Shown: positions 1 to 8,072 of the stretch, piece after piece
Numbering within the stretch: the stretch's first letter is position 1
Layout: the number at the start of each line of letters is the position of its first letter
Source: Hafnia alvei
Lineage (GTDB): Bacteria; Pseudomonadota; Gammaproteobacteria; Enterobacterales; Enterobacteriaceae
Direction: 5' to 3'
DNA length: 64,000 nucleotides
Assembly: GCF_964063325.1 (NCBI RefSeq)
Contig: NZ_OZ061315.1
Span: forward strand, 2,728,001-2,792,000
Position numbers and translations under genes: made by a program
The notes under the pieces: generated by a model
Seen by the model: only the letters and a program-made list of their open reading frames with translations
Told to the model about the DNA's origin: nothing
Database searches by the model: none

Positions 1-1
1 T

Positions 2-763
2 ATGAGCGCAGAAAATAGCCTGCAGTTATTAAATAAATTACAGCAAGATATTGCCCAAACTGGCTCGATGCCAATCTATCTTCGATTTAATGAATCTCTC
101 CGTGAAGCCATCGATCAAGGGATCGTCAAACCAGGCGATTTTCTGCCAAGCGAGCGCGCGTTCACTGACGCGTTAAAAATCTCCAGAATTACGGTGCGTA
201 AAGCGCTGGCATGCCTTGAGCAAGACGATATTATCGGCCGAGGTCGCGGCTTTGGTACTATGGTGAAAAACACGCCTACGTCGCCGCTTGCCTACTCTCT
301 TGCCACCATTAAAGGGTTTTCGGGTGAGGTGAATTTACAAGGCCGTACGCCTGGTTCAGTGTGGATCAAACGTGAGCGCGTGGCTGCATCCGTCAACGTG
401 GCCGAAAAGCTGAATATTCCTCATAACAGTTCGGTATTTCGCCTAGAACGTATTCGCACCGTAGATCACAGCCCCGTTTCCGTCGCCATTTCATACGTGG
501 TTGAAAATGCCATTGATGACGTCGAACAAATCGGCAATTCATTGTATGACTATCTACGCAGCCGCCAGATCCAGTTTGGTAAGCTTTATAGCCAAATTAG
601 CGCCTGTTTGGCGAGCAACGAACTGCGTGAGAAACTGCTGATCAAAGAACCTTCGGCGATGTTAGTAATCCGTCAAACTTTGCTCGATCACGAGCTGCGA
701 CCGTTGGAGTACAGCATCAACTACTGCCGTGGCGATATGTATGAGTACTCAACCGAAGACTGA
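2..763 (+). CDS. yegW: GntR/HutC-family regulator YegW
   Basis: Transcriptional repressor of the GntR/HutC type, 253 aa (E. coli YegW is about 248). The N-terminal winged helix-turn-helix spans about residues 20-90 (PSERAFTDALKISRITVRKA), followed by an effector-binding UTRA domain that includes NSLYDYLRSRQI and ends in LEYSINYCRGD. It is convergent with yegTUV, as in E. coli, so it probably controls that operon; the ligand is unknown. The ATG is the second base of the window, so its ribosome site cannot be seen, but the N-terminus aligns well with E. coli YegW and the protein looks complete. Confidence 0.85.
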   Translation: MSAENSLQLLNKLQQDIAQTGSMPIYLRFNESLREAIDQGIVKPGDFLPSERAFTDALKISRITVRKALACLEQDDIIGRGRGFGTMVKNTPTSPLAYSLATIKGFSGEVNLQGRTPGSVWIKRERVAASVNVAEKLNIPHNSSVFRLERIRTVDHSPVSVAISYVVENAIDDVEQIGNSLYDYLRSRQIQFGKLYSQISACLASNELREKLLIKEPSAMLVIRQTLLDHELRPLEYSINYCRGDMYEYSTED

Positions 764-786
764 GTTCTAACGCCCCGTCATCAAAG

Positions 787-815
787 CGCTACTCAACCCA
801 TTGGGTGGCGTTTTT
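787..815 (+). terminator. Rho-independent terminator of yegW
   Basis: Ten-pair stem (787-796 with 801-810, including two G-U pairs), 4-base loop CCCA, followed by five Ts. It lies 24 bases after the yegW stop. Confidence 0.75.
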
Positions 816-999
816 ATTCCGCACTCTGCGAATCTCTCCGCAAATTCAGTGAGCAACCCCTTTTCAAACCTTACCGCGCTGTGCACAACCTCGCAGGTTT
901 TTATCGCCGATGAAATTCTCCCAAGCAATTAAATTTTCTCAGGATTACTCTTTTTCTGGCTAAAGCAGGACGAGTCATATAGGCGTGCATTTGAAAATA

Positions 1000-1038
1000 T
1001 TGCTTGCAAAGCATACAAACAGGTATAATATTTTATAC
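1000..1038 (+). promoter_or_regulatory. higBA promoter with overlapping inverted repeats
   Basis: Perfect TATAAT at 1024-1029 with a possible -35 TTGCTT at 1000-1005 (18-base spacer). Two inverted repeats overlap it: TGCTT-GCA-AAGCA at 1001-1013, and GTATAA-TATT-TTATAC at 1023-1038 covering the -10. This is the layout expected of an antitoxin/complex autoregulatory operator. The operator role is inferred. Confidence 0.6.
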
Positions 1039-1056
1039 ATAAAAAGGATCGACACC

Positions 1057-1458
1057 ATGTGTGATCAAAAACGGACTTTTATTGCCATAACAGTTTCAGG
1101 TTTAAAACTCACCCCTTGCGTTAAACCTATCGACTGGAGGGGCTCATCTAAGAAGGCGTTGCTCTCCTTCTGTGATGAGGTTAAAAAAACAGCGGGATTT
1201 GAGCTTCACCGTGTTCAATATGGCCTTGAACCTCGGCACTGGAAACCAAGAAACGATTTAGGTTCCAGCGTCGTTGAAATCCGCATAGATAACGGTAATA
1301 ACCAATACAGAATCATGTATGTCGCAACATTTGCCGAATCAGTCTATGTACTGCATTGTTTTGCAAAGAAAACACAAAAGACCTCTCGCATAGACAATGA
1401 AATCGTCATGCTACGGTATAAAGAAATCGTCAAAGAAAGGAGTCTTAAAGATGAGTAA
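1057..1458 (+). CDS. higB: HigB-like toxin (Gp49/RelE superfamily)
   Basis: Predicted mRNA-cleaving toxin of a type II toxin-antitoxin pair, 133 aa. The C-terminal half carries the family pattern YRIMYVATFAESVYVLHCF followed by AKKTQKTS and an R-rich tail, typical of phage Gp49-like HigB proteins. The ATG at 1057 is chosen because AAAAAGGA lies just upstream; an in-frame extension to 985 would run through the promoter. The antitoxin start overlaps its end by 8 bases, giving toxin-first order as in other higBA loci. The pair sits between yegW and yegV, which are neighbours in E. coli, so it looks inserted. Activity is not shown by sequence. Confidence 0.85.
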   Translation: MCDQKRTFIAITVSGLKLTPCVKPIDWRGSSKKALLSFCDEVKKTAGFELHRVQYGLEPRHWKPRNDLGSSVVEIRIDNGNNQYRIMYVATFAESVYVLHCFAKKTQKTSRIDNEIVMLRYKEIVKERSLKDE

Positions 1459-1816
1459 TCACGACATAAATAACCGCATAAATAACCACATTGATACTCA
1501 GTCTCGCCATATCACTGAGGCCGATGGCAATATTTTTGCAGACCTTGGTTTTTCTGACAGCCAAGCTCAGCAATTGCACGCAGAATCTCTCACCCAGATT
1601 AACGCAGAATTAGAAATGAAGATCACACTGATGGTTGAAATAACCCAGTGGATTGCGTCTAACAACCTTAAACAAAGCGCAGCCGCAGAAATATTAAATA
1701 TATCTCGCCCAAGGGTTTCTGACGTGGTGAACCAAAAAACCGAGAAATTTACTATCGACTCACTTGTCGGCATGTTGAGCATGACCGGCAAGCGAGCACG
1801 TTTAGTTATTGAGTAG
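1451..1816 (+). CDS. higA: HigA-like XRE-family antitoxin
   Basis: Antitoxin partner of the preceding HigB, 121 aa. A helix-turn-helix lies in the C-terminal half (about residues 65-105: LKQSAAAEILNISRPRVSDV), preceded by IFADLGFSDSQAQQL, a motif common to HigA2/NadS-type antitoxins. The start ATG is preceded by AAGGAG at good spacing and overlaps the toxin by 8 bases, implying coupled translation. It should neutralise HigB and repress the shared promoter at 1000-1038. It stops 12 bases from the 3' end of yegV on the opposite strand, with no terminator visible between. Confidence 0.85.
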   Translation: MSNHDINNRINNHIDTQSRHITEADGNIFADLGFSDSQAQQLHAESLTQINAELEMKITLMVEITQWIASNNLKQSAAAEILNISRPRVSDVVNQKTEKFTIDSLVGMLSMTGKRARLVIE

Positions 1817-1828
1817 TGCGTGGAGGGG

Positions 1829-2776
1829 TTAGAAAAATTCGGCTAACTCTTCCGTGGTCGGTGCACAATCGCCGCCGCGGAAAGAGACCACATAGGCAGC
1901 AATATGATTGGCTAACGTCAATGCATCCTTGGCCGATAATCCGCTGGCTAACCCCGCCAACAGTCCAGCACAATGACTATCCCCAGCGCCAATCGTATCA
2001 ACCATGTTTACGGAGCAAGCATCAACCCAGCCTTTTTCATCATCCGCTTGGTGATAGTAGCAGCCAGCATCTCCCATTCTGACTACCACGAGTTCTTTGG
2101 TTTGTTCGTGGCGCTGCTGGCAAAATGCCTCAACCCCATCCTTTTTCATTCCAAGGATCTGGGCTTCACGCTCGTTTAACGTGAGGATAACGCCGGAGCG
2201 CAATAGCTGCTGAACCACCTGTGGTGGAATACGATCCAGCCGTGGGCCAAAATCAACCACCACTCTCACACCAGATGGCAAACCTTTAACCCAATTGAGC
2301 AAAACATCACCACGCGGAACGCTAAGCTGATAGCCAGAAATAGACACAAAACCTGAAGTAGGTGTCAGCGGTTCTAGCCAATGTGCCTGCCACTGGTTTT
2401 CAATACCGTCAAACGAGATAAACGTGCGCTCACCATCCGGTTCAACCAGCGCCAAACACCACCCATTGTCGCCGCCGGTCACGTTCAGCTGGCTATGAAT
2501 GCCTTTGCTCGCCATGGCCGCCCGCAGCCGGTCTGCCCACATCCCTTCGCCAATCGGCAGCATGGGTACACAGTTAACGCCTAAGCGATGCAGCGCCAGC
2601 GTAATGTTTAACCCACATCCGCCCAGATGAACGCCGCGCTCAAAGGCCGGTTGATCGCCGCCCCTTTCCGGCAAACGATCGGTTTGCGCCACAACGTCCA
2701 TGACCGAGGCGCCGAGCACCATAACGGGCTGTGCCTGTTTTCGTTGATGCAAAAATTGGTTCAGCCACGGTTTCAT
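1829..2776 (-). CDS. yegV: PfkB-family sugar kinase YegV
   Basis: Ribokinase-like carbohydrate or nucleoside kinase, 315 aa; physiological substrate not established. The substrate-site region GGCGLNITLALHRLG and the C-terminal anion-hole signature DTIGAGDSHCAGLLAGLASG identify the PfkB family, and DNGWCLALVEPDGERTF is shared with E. coli YegV. The ATG at 2776 is preferred over 2794: it has an AGGAAG ribosome site, gives the family N-terminus length, and shares one base with the yegU stop (TAATG), indicating coupling. It is the last gene of yegTUV, so it likely phosphorylates the sugar released by YegU. Confidence 0.88.
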   Translation of the reverse strand: MKPWLNQFLHQRKQAQPVMVLGASVMDVVAQTDRLPERGGDQPAFERGVHLGGCGLNITLALHRLGVNCVPMLPIGEGMWADRLRAAMASKGIHSQLNVTGGDNGWCLALVEPDGERTFISFDGIENQWQAHWLEPLTPTSGFVSISGYQLSVPRGDVLLNWVKGLPSGVRVVVDFGPRLDRIPPQVVQQLLRSGVILTLNEREAQILGMKKDGVEAFCQQRHEQTKELVVVRMGDAGCYYHQADDEKGWVDACSVNMVDTIGAGDSHCAGLLAGLASGLSAKDALTLANHIAAYVVSFRGGDCAPTTEELAEFF

Positions 2777-3816
2777 TATTTTGCTTCCTGCCATTGAGCC
2801 CGGAATTTTTCGAACGCGGTGCTATAGCGCGTCATATCGATAGGGTTAGTTTGTTGCAGCGTTGCAAGCCACTCTGGTTTAATTGCGTTAACACCTTTCA
2901 ACGCGCCGCAGATGGCCGTTGCCATAGCACCAATGGTATCAGTATCGCCGCCAAGGTTGGCACACAGCACCGCACACTGGTTAGGACACCCCTGAGCCAA
3001 ATCAACCATCGCAATCGCCGCGGGAACAGACTCAATGGTGCTCACCCCCGCCCCCACCAGTTGGTAAACCCGTTCGCAGGCGTCTTCGACACCATCAGCC
3101 CCAGCAACCACCGAAAGCGCCAGTTCAATACGCGCAGCCAATGATGCGCTGAACGTTGATGGACGAAACTCCTGCGCATAGGTCGCTACGGCAGGCAGCG
3201 CCATTTTTATCTCATCCCACGCAGCGCCTTCCACCGCTTTAGAAACCGCCCACGCAATCGTCACTGCGCCAGCTACCGCAATATCCGATTTATGCGTTGG
3301 ACTAGAAGCTTCCCAAACCTGATCAACAAAAGTACGCAAGGGAGCCGAAGGAAGCACGCATCCCAAAGGAGAAACACGCATTGCCGCACCGTTAGTCACG
3401 CCGTTGTTTTCTAAACTGCTTATTGGCTTGCCTTGTTTCTGTTCACGCAGCGCTACTTTTGAGCTCGGGCCTAAAATATTCTTATTGAAGGCATCGAAAC
3501 TATCTACCCAACGAATAACGTTTCTCGCAATCAGCTCTGGCACCACCTTTCCGTTAGCCTCCACCAGCGCATCGGCTAAAGCCAGCGCCATCGAGGTATC
3601 ATCGGTGAATTGTCCAGCGGTGAAATAACATGCAGCGCTGTTTTCCTGAGGGCCATCTAAGAAGCGGTCAATCCAACCAAAATGGCTACGCACGCGCGAA
3701 CGTGGCCAAAGTTCGGAAGGCATTCCGAGTGAATCGCCTAGCATTTGGCCATAAAGCGCGCCAAGAATACGCTGTTGGAGGGTCACCTCTGCCTGTGAAG
3801 ATTCGTGTAATTCCAT
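2776..3816 (-). CDS. yegU: ADP-ribosylglycohydrolase-family protein YegU
   Basis: DraG/ARH-fold hydrolase, 346 aa, predicted to cleave an N- or O-glycosidic bond to a ribosyl moiety. Metal-binding motifs are visible: GALYGQMLGDSLG near the N-terminus, FTDDTSMALALADAL around residue 75, and GGDTDTIGAMATAICGAL near the C-terminus. The start at ATG 3816 leaves about 14 residues before the conserved RILGALYG and has GAGG upstream. It lies between the nucleoside-type permease YegT and the kinase YegV, suggesting a pathway that imports a ribosylated compound, splits it and phosphorylates the sugar. The actual substrate is unknown. Confidence 0.88.
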   Translation of the reverse strand: MELHESSQAEVTLQQRILGALYGQMLGDSLGMPSELWPRSRVRSHFGWIDRFLDGPQENSAACYFTAGQFTDDTSMALALADALVEANGKVVPELIARNVIRWVDSFDAFNKNILGPSSKVALREQKQGKPISSLENNGVTNGAAMRVSPLGCVLPSAPLRTFVDQVWEASSPTHKSDIAVAGAVTIAWAVSKAVEGAAWDEIKMALPAVATYAQEFRPSTFSASLAARIELALSVVAGADGVEDACERVYQLVGAGVSTIESVPAAIAMVDLAQGCPNQCAVLCANLGGDTDTIGAMATAICGALKGVNAIKPEWLATLQQTNPIDMTRYSTAFEKFRAQWQEAK

Positions 3817-3884
3817 AACAAACAACCTCAATATGTCATTGGCGACTGAGTCAGTGCAAGTCGCCGCAAGATTAGAAAACTGTC

Positions 3885-5141
3885 TTAATTTCCGATAGCA
3901 ACCTGCGTAATTTCACGGTTCTTTTCGCGGAAAAAGAGGATGAAGAGCAGCATCACGGCAAAGACCATCGCGGCGCCAACCCCCCACACGGTAAACCAGT
4001 CGAAGGTCATACCGTTGTGCGCTTCAGGCAGTTGGAAGGCCGTCATCGCTCTTCCTCCCAGCCAGTTACCAATAAAGCTACCAAAGCCTTGGCAAATAAG
4101 AGTAATCAAGCCCTGCGCCGCTGTTCGCATATGCGCGGGTGCTTTCTTATCCACATAGATGTAGCCGGTCACAAAATAGAAGTCGTAGCTGACACCGTGT
4201 AACAAAATGCCGATAAACAGCATGCTATACATCAGCACATCCGCCGTACCGCCATAGATAAACAGCACATAGCGAATGCCCGCGGTAACAAACCCCAGCA
4301 AGAGAACTTTTTTGATGCCGTAGCGTTTTAGCAACAATGGCAGCGCCAGCATGGCAAAGATCTCGGATACCTGTCCAAGCGTCATCCAACCGGTGGCATT
4401 TTCTAAGCCCACCTGCGTGAGGTAACCATTGGCGAACTGGTAGTAGAAGGCCAGCGGCATGCAGAAGAGAAACGAGCACAGCGCGAAAATTGCAAAAGAA
4501 CGGTCACGTAGCAGGCCCAGCGCATTCAATCCGAGCAAATCTTTAATATCGGTACGCTGCCCCACTTTCGGCGGGGTATTTGGCAGCATAAAGCTGTACA
4601 AACCCAGCAATACGGAAGCAACCGCCGTGACAATCAGCGGCATATTGGTGTCCGAGACGTTATCCATCCCCAACAGTGGCGGCAGCATAAAGCCAACAAC
4701 CAAGCCCGAAGCAATCCAGCCTAAGGTGCCTAATACACGGATACGGGGAAAATCTGTTTCAGTATCACGAATATTGGCAAAGGCGATACTGTTGGTCAGC
4801 GCCACGGTTGGCATATACGTCAGGGCATAAACCACCAGCAGAGGGAAAAATGTAGAGAACTGCGTCTGCCATGCCAAAAGCAGCATCAGCGCGCCGCCCA
4901 CCAAGTGCAGCCACCCAAGCACCTTCTGCGCCGCAAAATAGCGATCGGCAATAACCCCCACCAGCACCGGAGACAATATTGCAGCGATCGCCGTGCTGCT
5001 GTAAGACCATGCGATCTCTGAAGGAGAAAACCCCAGTTTGTTCAGATACTGCCAAAGAGGCACAAACCATGCCCCCCAAATAAACCACTCCACGAACATC
5101 ATCACGGATAGTTTAGTATTGTTATTATTAACTATTTGCAT
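3885..5141 (-). CDS. yegT: NupG/YegT-family nucleoside permease
   Basis: Inner-membrane proton-linked MFS transporter of the NupG/XapB/YegT group, 418 aa with about 12 hydrophobic segments. The N-terminus (MMFVEWFIWGAWFVPLW) and the loop YDFYFVTGYIYVDKKAP are typical of nucleoside symporters. The start at 5141 has AAGGA at correct spacing; an upstream in-frame ATG at 5156 lacks one. It is the first gene of yegTUV, with a PurR-like box about 115 bases upstream, consistent with import of a nucleoside-like compound. Confidence 0.87.
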   Translation of the reverse strand: MQIVNNNNTKLSVMMFVEWFIWGAWFVPLWQYLNKLGFSPSEIAWSYSSTAIAAILSPVLVGVIADRYFAAQKVLGWLHLVGGALMLLLAWQTQFSTFFPLLVVYALTYMPTVALTNSIAFANIRDTETDFPRIRVLGTLGWIASGLVVGFMLPPLLGMDNVSDTNMPLIVTAVASVLLGLYSFMLPNTPPKVGQRTDIKDLLGLNALGLLRDRSFAIFALCSFLFCMPLAFYYQFANGYLTQVGLENATGWMTLGQVSEIFAMLALPLLLKRYGIKKVLLLGFVTAGIRYVLFIYGGTADVLMYSMLFIGILLHGVSYDFYFVTGYIYVDKKAPAHMRTAAQGLITLICQGFGSFIGNWLGGRAMTAFQLPEAHNGMTFDWFTVWGVGAAMVFAVMLLFILFFREKNREITQVAIGN

Positions 5142-5547
5142 TTGATTTCCTTGCACACGAATGGACTAAGAACCCTTTCATTGCGTAGTACCTTAATAAT
5201 ACCATTGAAATAAAACCGAGAGCTGAATCGAACAATCATATTTACTCTCTGTTTCCAGGCAAACGTTTTCTTCTCATTTCCTTCCCCCACACTTCTAGCT
5301 AGGCATCGTCTAATCGTTATTTTACTGAGCGCATTAGGTAAATAAATTGTATGAAAATATTTTCTTAATTGTTTTTTATTCCCACACCTTTACAATGGAA
5401 TTTATGATTAGCAAGCTAAGAATATAAAAAGCAAATGCTTATCATGATGTCTTCATCAACCTTCTCTGCCTCTCACTCAACATGACGCTGGATCAAAACA
5501 AACAGCATTTTTTGGGTGGCAGGTATCTATTAAAGCAAGGTGCCGTT
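5142..5547. other. Divergent intergenic region between yegT and the dehydrogenase operon
   Basis: About 400 AT-rich bases without a convincing gene. It must hold the promoters of yegTUV (leftward) and of the gluconate dehydrogenase operon (rightward). The only site I recognise is the PurR-like box at 5257-5272. Confidence 0.6.
5257..5272. promoter_or_regulatory. PurR-like operator upstream of yegT
   Basis: AGGCAAACGTTTTCTT matches the E. coli PurR consensus ACGCAAACGTTTTCGT at 14 of 16 positions. It lies about 115 bases from the yegT start. Because yegT belongs to a nucleoside-transporter family, purine control makes sense. Another LacI-family regulator with a similar site is possible. Confidence 0.5.
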
Positions 5548-6279
5548 ATGTCTAAGCCTCATGAAGCAATTCCAGCCAGAAGGCTGTTCTTAAAAAAATC
5601 GTTAACGCTTATTCCACTCGCCGCCGCGGCGGGAACCGGTGTGGTATCTCTCACCGCTATCGCCCAAGCGTCACCTGCAAAATCACCAGGAATAAGTCAG
5701 CACTACGTTCCTGTCTATTTTAACAATGAGGAGTGGACCTTCCTGCTAGCAGCCTGTGAGCGCCTGATCCCTAGCGATGTAAATGGCCCAGGCGCGGTAT
5801 CGCAGGGCGTCCCGGTTTTTATTGATAAACAGATGGAAGCCCCGTTCGGGCATGGCGGCCTGTGGTACATGCATCCCCCTTTTGTTGCCGCGGTGCCGGA
5901 GCTGGGGTATCAGTCCAAATTGGTTCCCCGTGAGGTTTATCGCTTAGGGATCGGTGCGGTGAACGATTATTGCCAGCAGAAATTTCAACATCGTTTTGCC
6001 GAGCTAAAGCCGGATCAGCAGGATCAGGTGCTATCTGGGCTTGAAAAAGACCAGCCGGCATTCGATGCCGTATCCGCCAAAATGCTGTTCGATTTGCTGC
6101 TACAAAACACGAAAGAGGGATATTTTGCTGACCCGATCCATGGAGGCAACCAGACGCTTGCGTCGTGGCAACTGATCGGATTTCCTGGTGCCCGCGCCGA
6201 CTTCACCGATTGGGTTGATCATCCCAATGAGCCTTATCCACAGGGCCCTGTCAGTATTTCCAGCAAGAGGACTGCATAA
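5548..6279 (+). CDS. Gluconate 2-dehydrogenase, small (gamma) subunit
   Basis: Subunit 3 family of membrane-bound gluconate (or related sugar acid) dehydrogenase, 243 aa. A twin-arginine-type signal is visible at the N-terminus (ARRLFLKKS followed by a hydrophobic stretch ending near AQA), so the folded protein is probably exported by Tat and carries the cofactor-less flavoprotein with it. In the family this subunit aids maturation and export. The start at ATG 5548 has AAGG eight bases upstream; an in-frame ATG at 5482 would put 22 residues before the signal. The next gene starts directly after its stop. Confidence 0.85.
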   Translation: MSKPHEAIPARRLFLKKSLTLIPLAAAAGTGVVSLTAIAQASPAKSPGISQHYVPVYFNNEEWTFLLAACERLIPSDVNGPGAVSQGVPVFIDKQMEAPFGHGGLWYMHPPFVAAVPELGYQSKLVPREVYRLGIGAVNDYCQQKFQHRFAELKPDQQDQVLSGLEKDQPAFDAVSAKMLFDLLLQNTKEGYFADPIHGGNQTLASWQLIGFPGARADFTDWVDHPNEPYPQGPVSISSKRTA

Positions 6280-8058
6280 ATGACAACCATAAAAAAAGAC
6301 CCCGTTGACGTAGTCATTGTCGGTTTCGGTTGGACCGGAGCCATTATGGGCATGGAAATGACCGATGCGGGTTTAAGCGTAGTGGCCTTAGAGCGCGGTG
6401 AAAAACGTGATACCTACCCAGACTTTGCCTATCCACGTATTGCCGATGAATTAACCTACGGTATTCGGCTTAAACTTTTTCAGGAAGCGGCCAAGGAAAC
6501 GGTGACCGTGCGCCATAATCCCGGAGATTACGCCGTACCCTACCGCCAATTTGGATCATTCTTGCCGGGCAACGGCGTTGGTGGCGCCGGGGTACACTGG
6601 AACGGCATGCACTGGCGTGCATTACCGAGCGATTTAAAATTACACACGACGATCGGCGAGCGCTACGGAAAGGCATTTATTCCTGACGGTATGTTATTGC
6701 AAGACTATCCTGTTGATTATGCCGACTTAGAGCCTTTCTTTGATAAGTTCGAAAAAGTCTGTGGGACCGCCGGTAAATCAGGCAATCTGCGGGGAGAAAT
6801 TATCGAAGGCGGTAATCCCTTTGAAGGCCCAAGAGCCTCCGAATATCCAACTCCGCCGCTAAAATCGCTCTATTCTGGCACTTTGTTTAGCCAAGCCGCC
6901 AAAGAGCTGGGTTATCATCCTTTTGCCATCCCTGCGGCAAACTGCTCACAGCCGTATACCAATCCCTACGGTGTGCAACTCGGTCCGTGCAACTATTGCG
7001 GTTACTGCGAGCGCTTTGGGTGTTTCATGTATTCCAAAGGCTCGCCACAAAGTACCATCTTGCCCGTTCTCACCCAGCGCAAAAACTTTGAACTCCGCAC
7101 CAACTCAATGGTTATCAAGGTAAACCTCGATAGCAGCGGTAAAAAAGCCACCGGAGTGACCTATATTGACGTACAAGGCCGTGAAATAGAACAACCGGCC
7201 AGTATGGTTATCTTGAGCGCATATCAACTGCATAACGTTCGCTTACTGTTACTTTCTGGCATTGGTCAGCCCTACAACCCACAAACGGGTGAAGGGATGG
7301 TCGGTAGAAACTACGCATATCAGATGAACAGCGGTATTTCTCTCTTCTTTGATAAAGACACCCATTTCAATCCGTTTATCGGCGCTGGCGCTGCGGGTGC
7401 CGTTATTGATGATTTCAATAGTGATAACTTCGACCATGCCGATCTTGGGTTTATCGGGGGTGCTTATATCTCCGCCGTGCGTACCGGCGGGCGTCCAATC
7501 CAGCAAATGACACTGCCTGCCGATACACCAACGTGGGGCGCCGGTTGGAAACAAGGGATCAAGGATAACTATCTGCATTCGATGAGCATCGGCTCCGAGG
7601 GGTCTGTTATGCCTTACAAAGAGTGCTATTTAGATCTCGATCCAAACTATAAAGATGCTTTCGGCCAGCCACTGCTGCGCATGACCTTCGATTGGAAGCC
7701 CAACGAAGTGAAAATGACACAGCACATCACCCGTAAAATGCAGGGGATCGCTACCGCGATGAAACCTAAACAAATGAAAGTCTCGGTGATGGACATGAAC
7801 AGCCATTATGACGTGCGGCCTTATCAGTCAACGCATACCACCGGCGGCGCTATTATGGGTGATAGTCCATCCAACAGCGTGGTGAATAAATATCTGCAAA
7901 GCTGGGACGTCCCTAACGTCTTCGTACAGGGTGCAAGTGCCTTCCCGCAAAACATGGCCTATAACCCAACCGGACTGGTTGGTGCGTTGGCCTATTGGTC
8001 AGCACATGCCATTCGCACCCAATACTTAGCCAATCCGGGCCCATTGGTTCAGGCCTGA
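6280..8058 (+). CDS. Gluconate 2-dehydrogenase, FAD (GMC) subunit
   Basis: Large catalytic subunit, 592 aa, of the GMC oxidoreductase superfamily. The N-terminal FAD-binding Rossmann motif is IVGFGWTGAIMGME and the C-terminal GMC region ends in GASAFPQNMAYNPTG. A cysteine-rich patch (CNYCGYCERFGC, about residue 240) is also seen in relatives and may hold an iron-sulphur cluster. It oxidises gluconate, or a close polyol or keto-acid, on the periplasmic face and passes electrons to the cytochrome subunit. Substrate (gluconate, 2-ketogluconate or sorbitol) cannot be fixed by reading alone. Confidence 0.87.
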   Translation: MTTIKKDPVDVVIVGFGWTGAIMGMEMTDAGLSVVALERGEKRDTYPDFAYPRIADELTYGIRLKLFQEAAKETVTVRHNPGDYAVPYRQFGSFLPGNGVGGAGVHWNGMHWRALPSDLKLHTTIGERYGKAFIPDGMLLQDYPVDYADLEPFFDKFEKVCGTAGKSGNLRGEIIEGGNPFEGPRASEYPTPPLKSLYSGTLFSQAAKELGYHPFAIPAANCSQPYTNPYGVQLGPCNYCGYCERFGCFMYSKGSPQSTILPVLTQRKNFELRTNSMVIKVNLDSSGKKATGVTYIDVQGREIEQPASMVILSAYQLHNVRLLLLSGIGQPYNPQTGEGMVGRNYAYQMNSGISLFFDKDTHFNPFIGAGAAGAVIDDFNSDNFDHADLGFIGGAYISAVRTGGRPIQQMTLPADTPTWGAGWKQGIKDNYLHSMSIGSEGSVMPYKECYLDLDPNYKDAFGQPLLRMTFDWKPNEVKMTQHITRKMQGIATAMKPKQMKVSVMDMNSHYDVRPYQSTHTTGGAIMGDSPSNSVVNKYLQSWDVPNVFVQGASAFPQNMAYNPTGLVGALAYWSAHAIRTQYLANPGPLVQA

Positions 8059-8072
8059 CAGGGAGAGTAATC

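Noticed and set aside
1816..2179. Rightward frames of 68-88 aa opposite yegV
   Set aside because: They are antisense to the conserved PfkB signature and have no ribosome sites.
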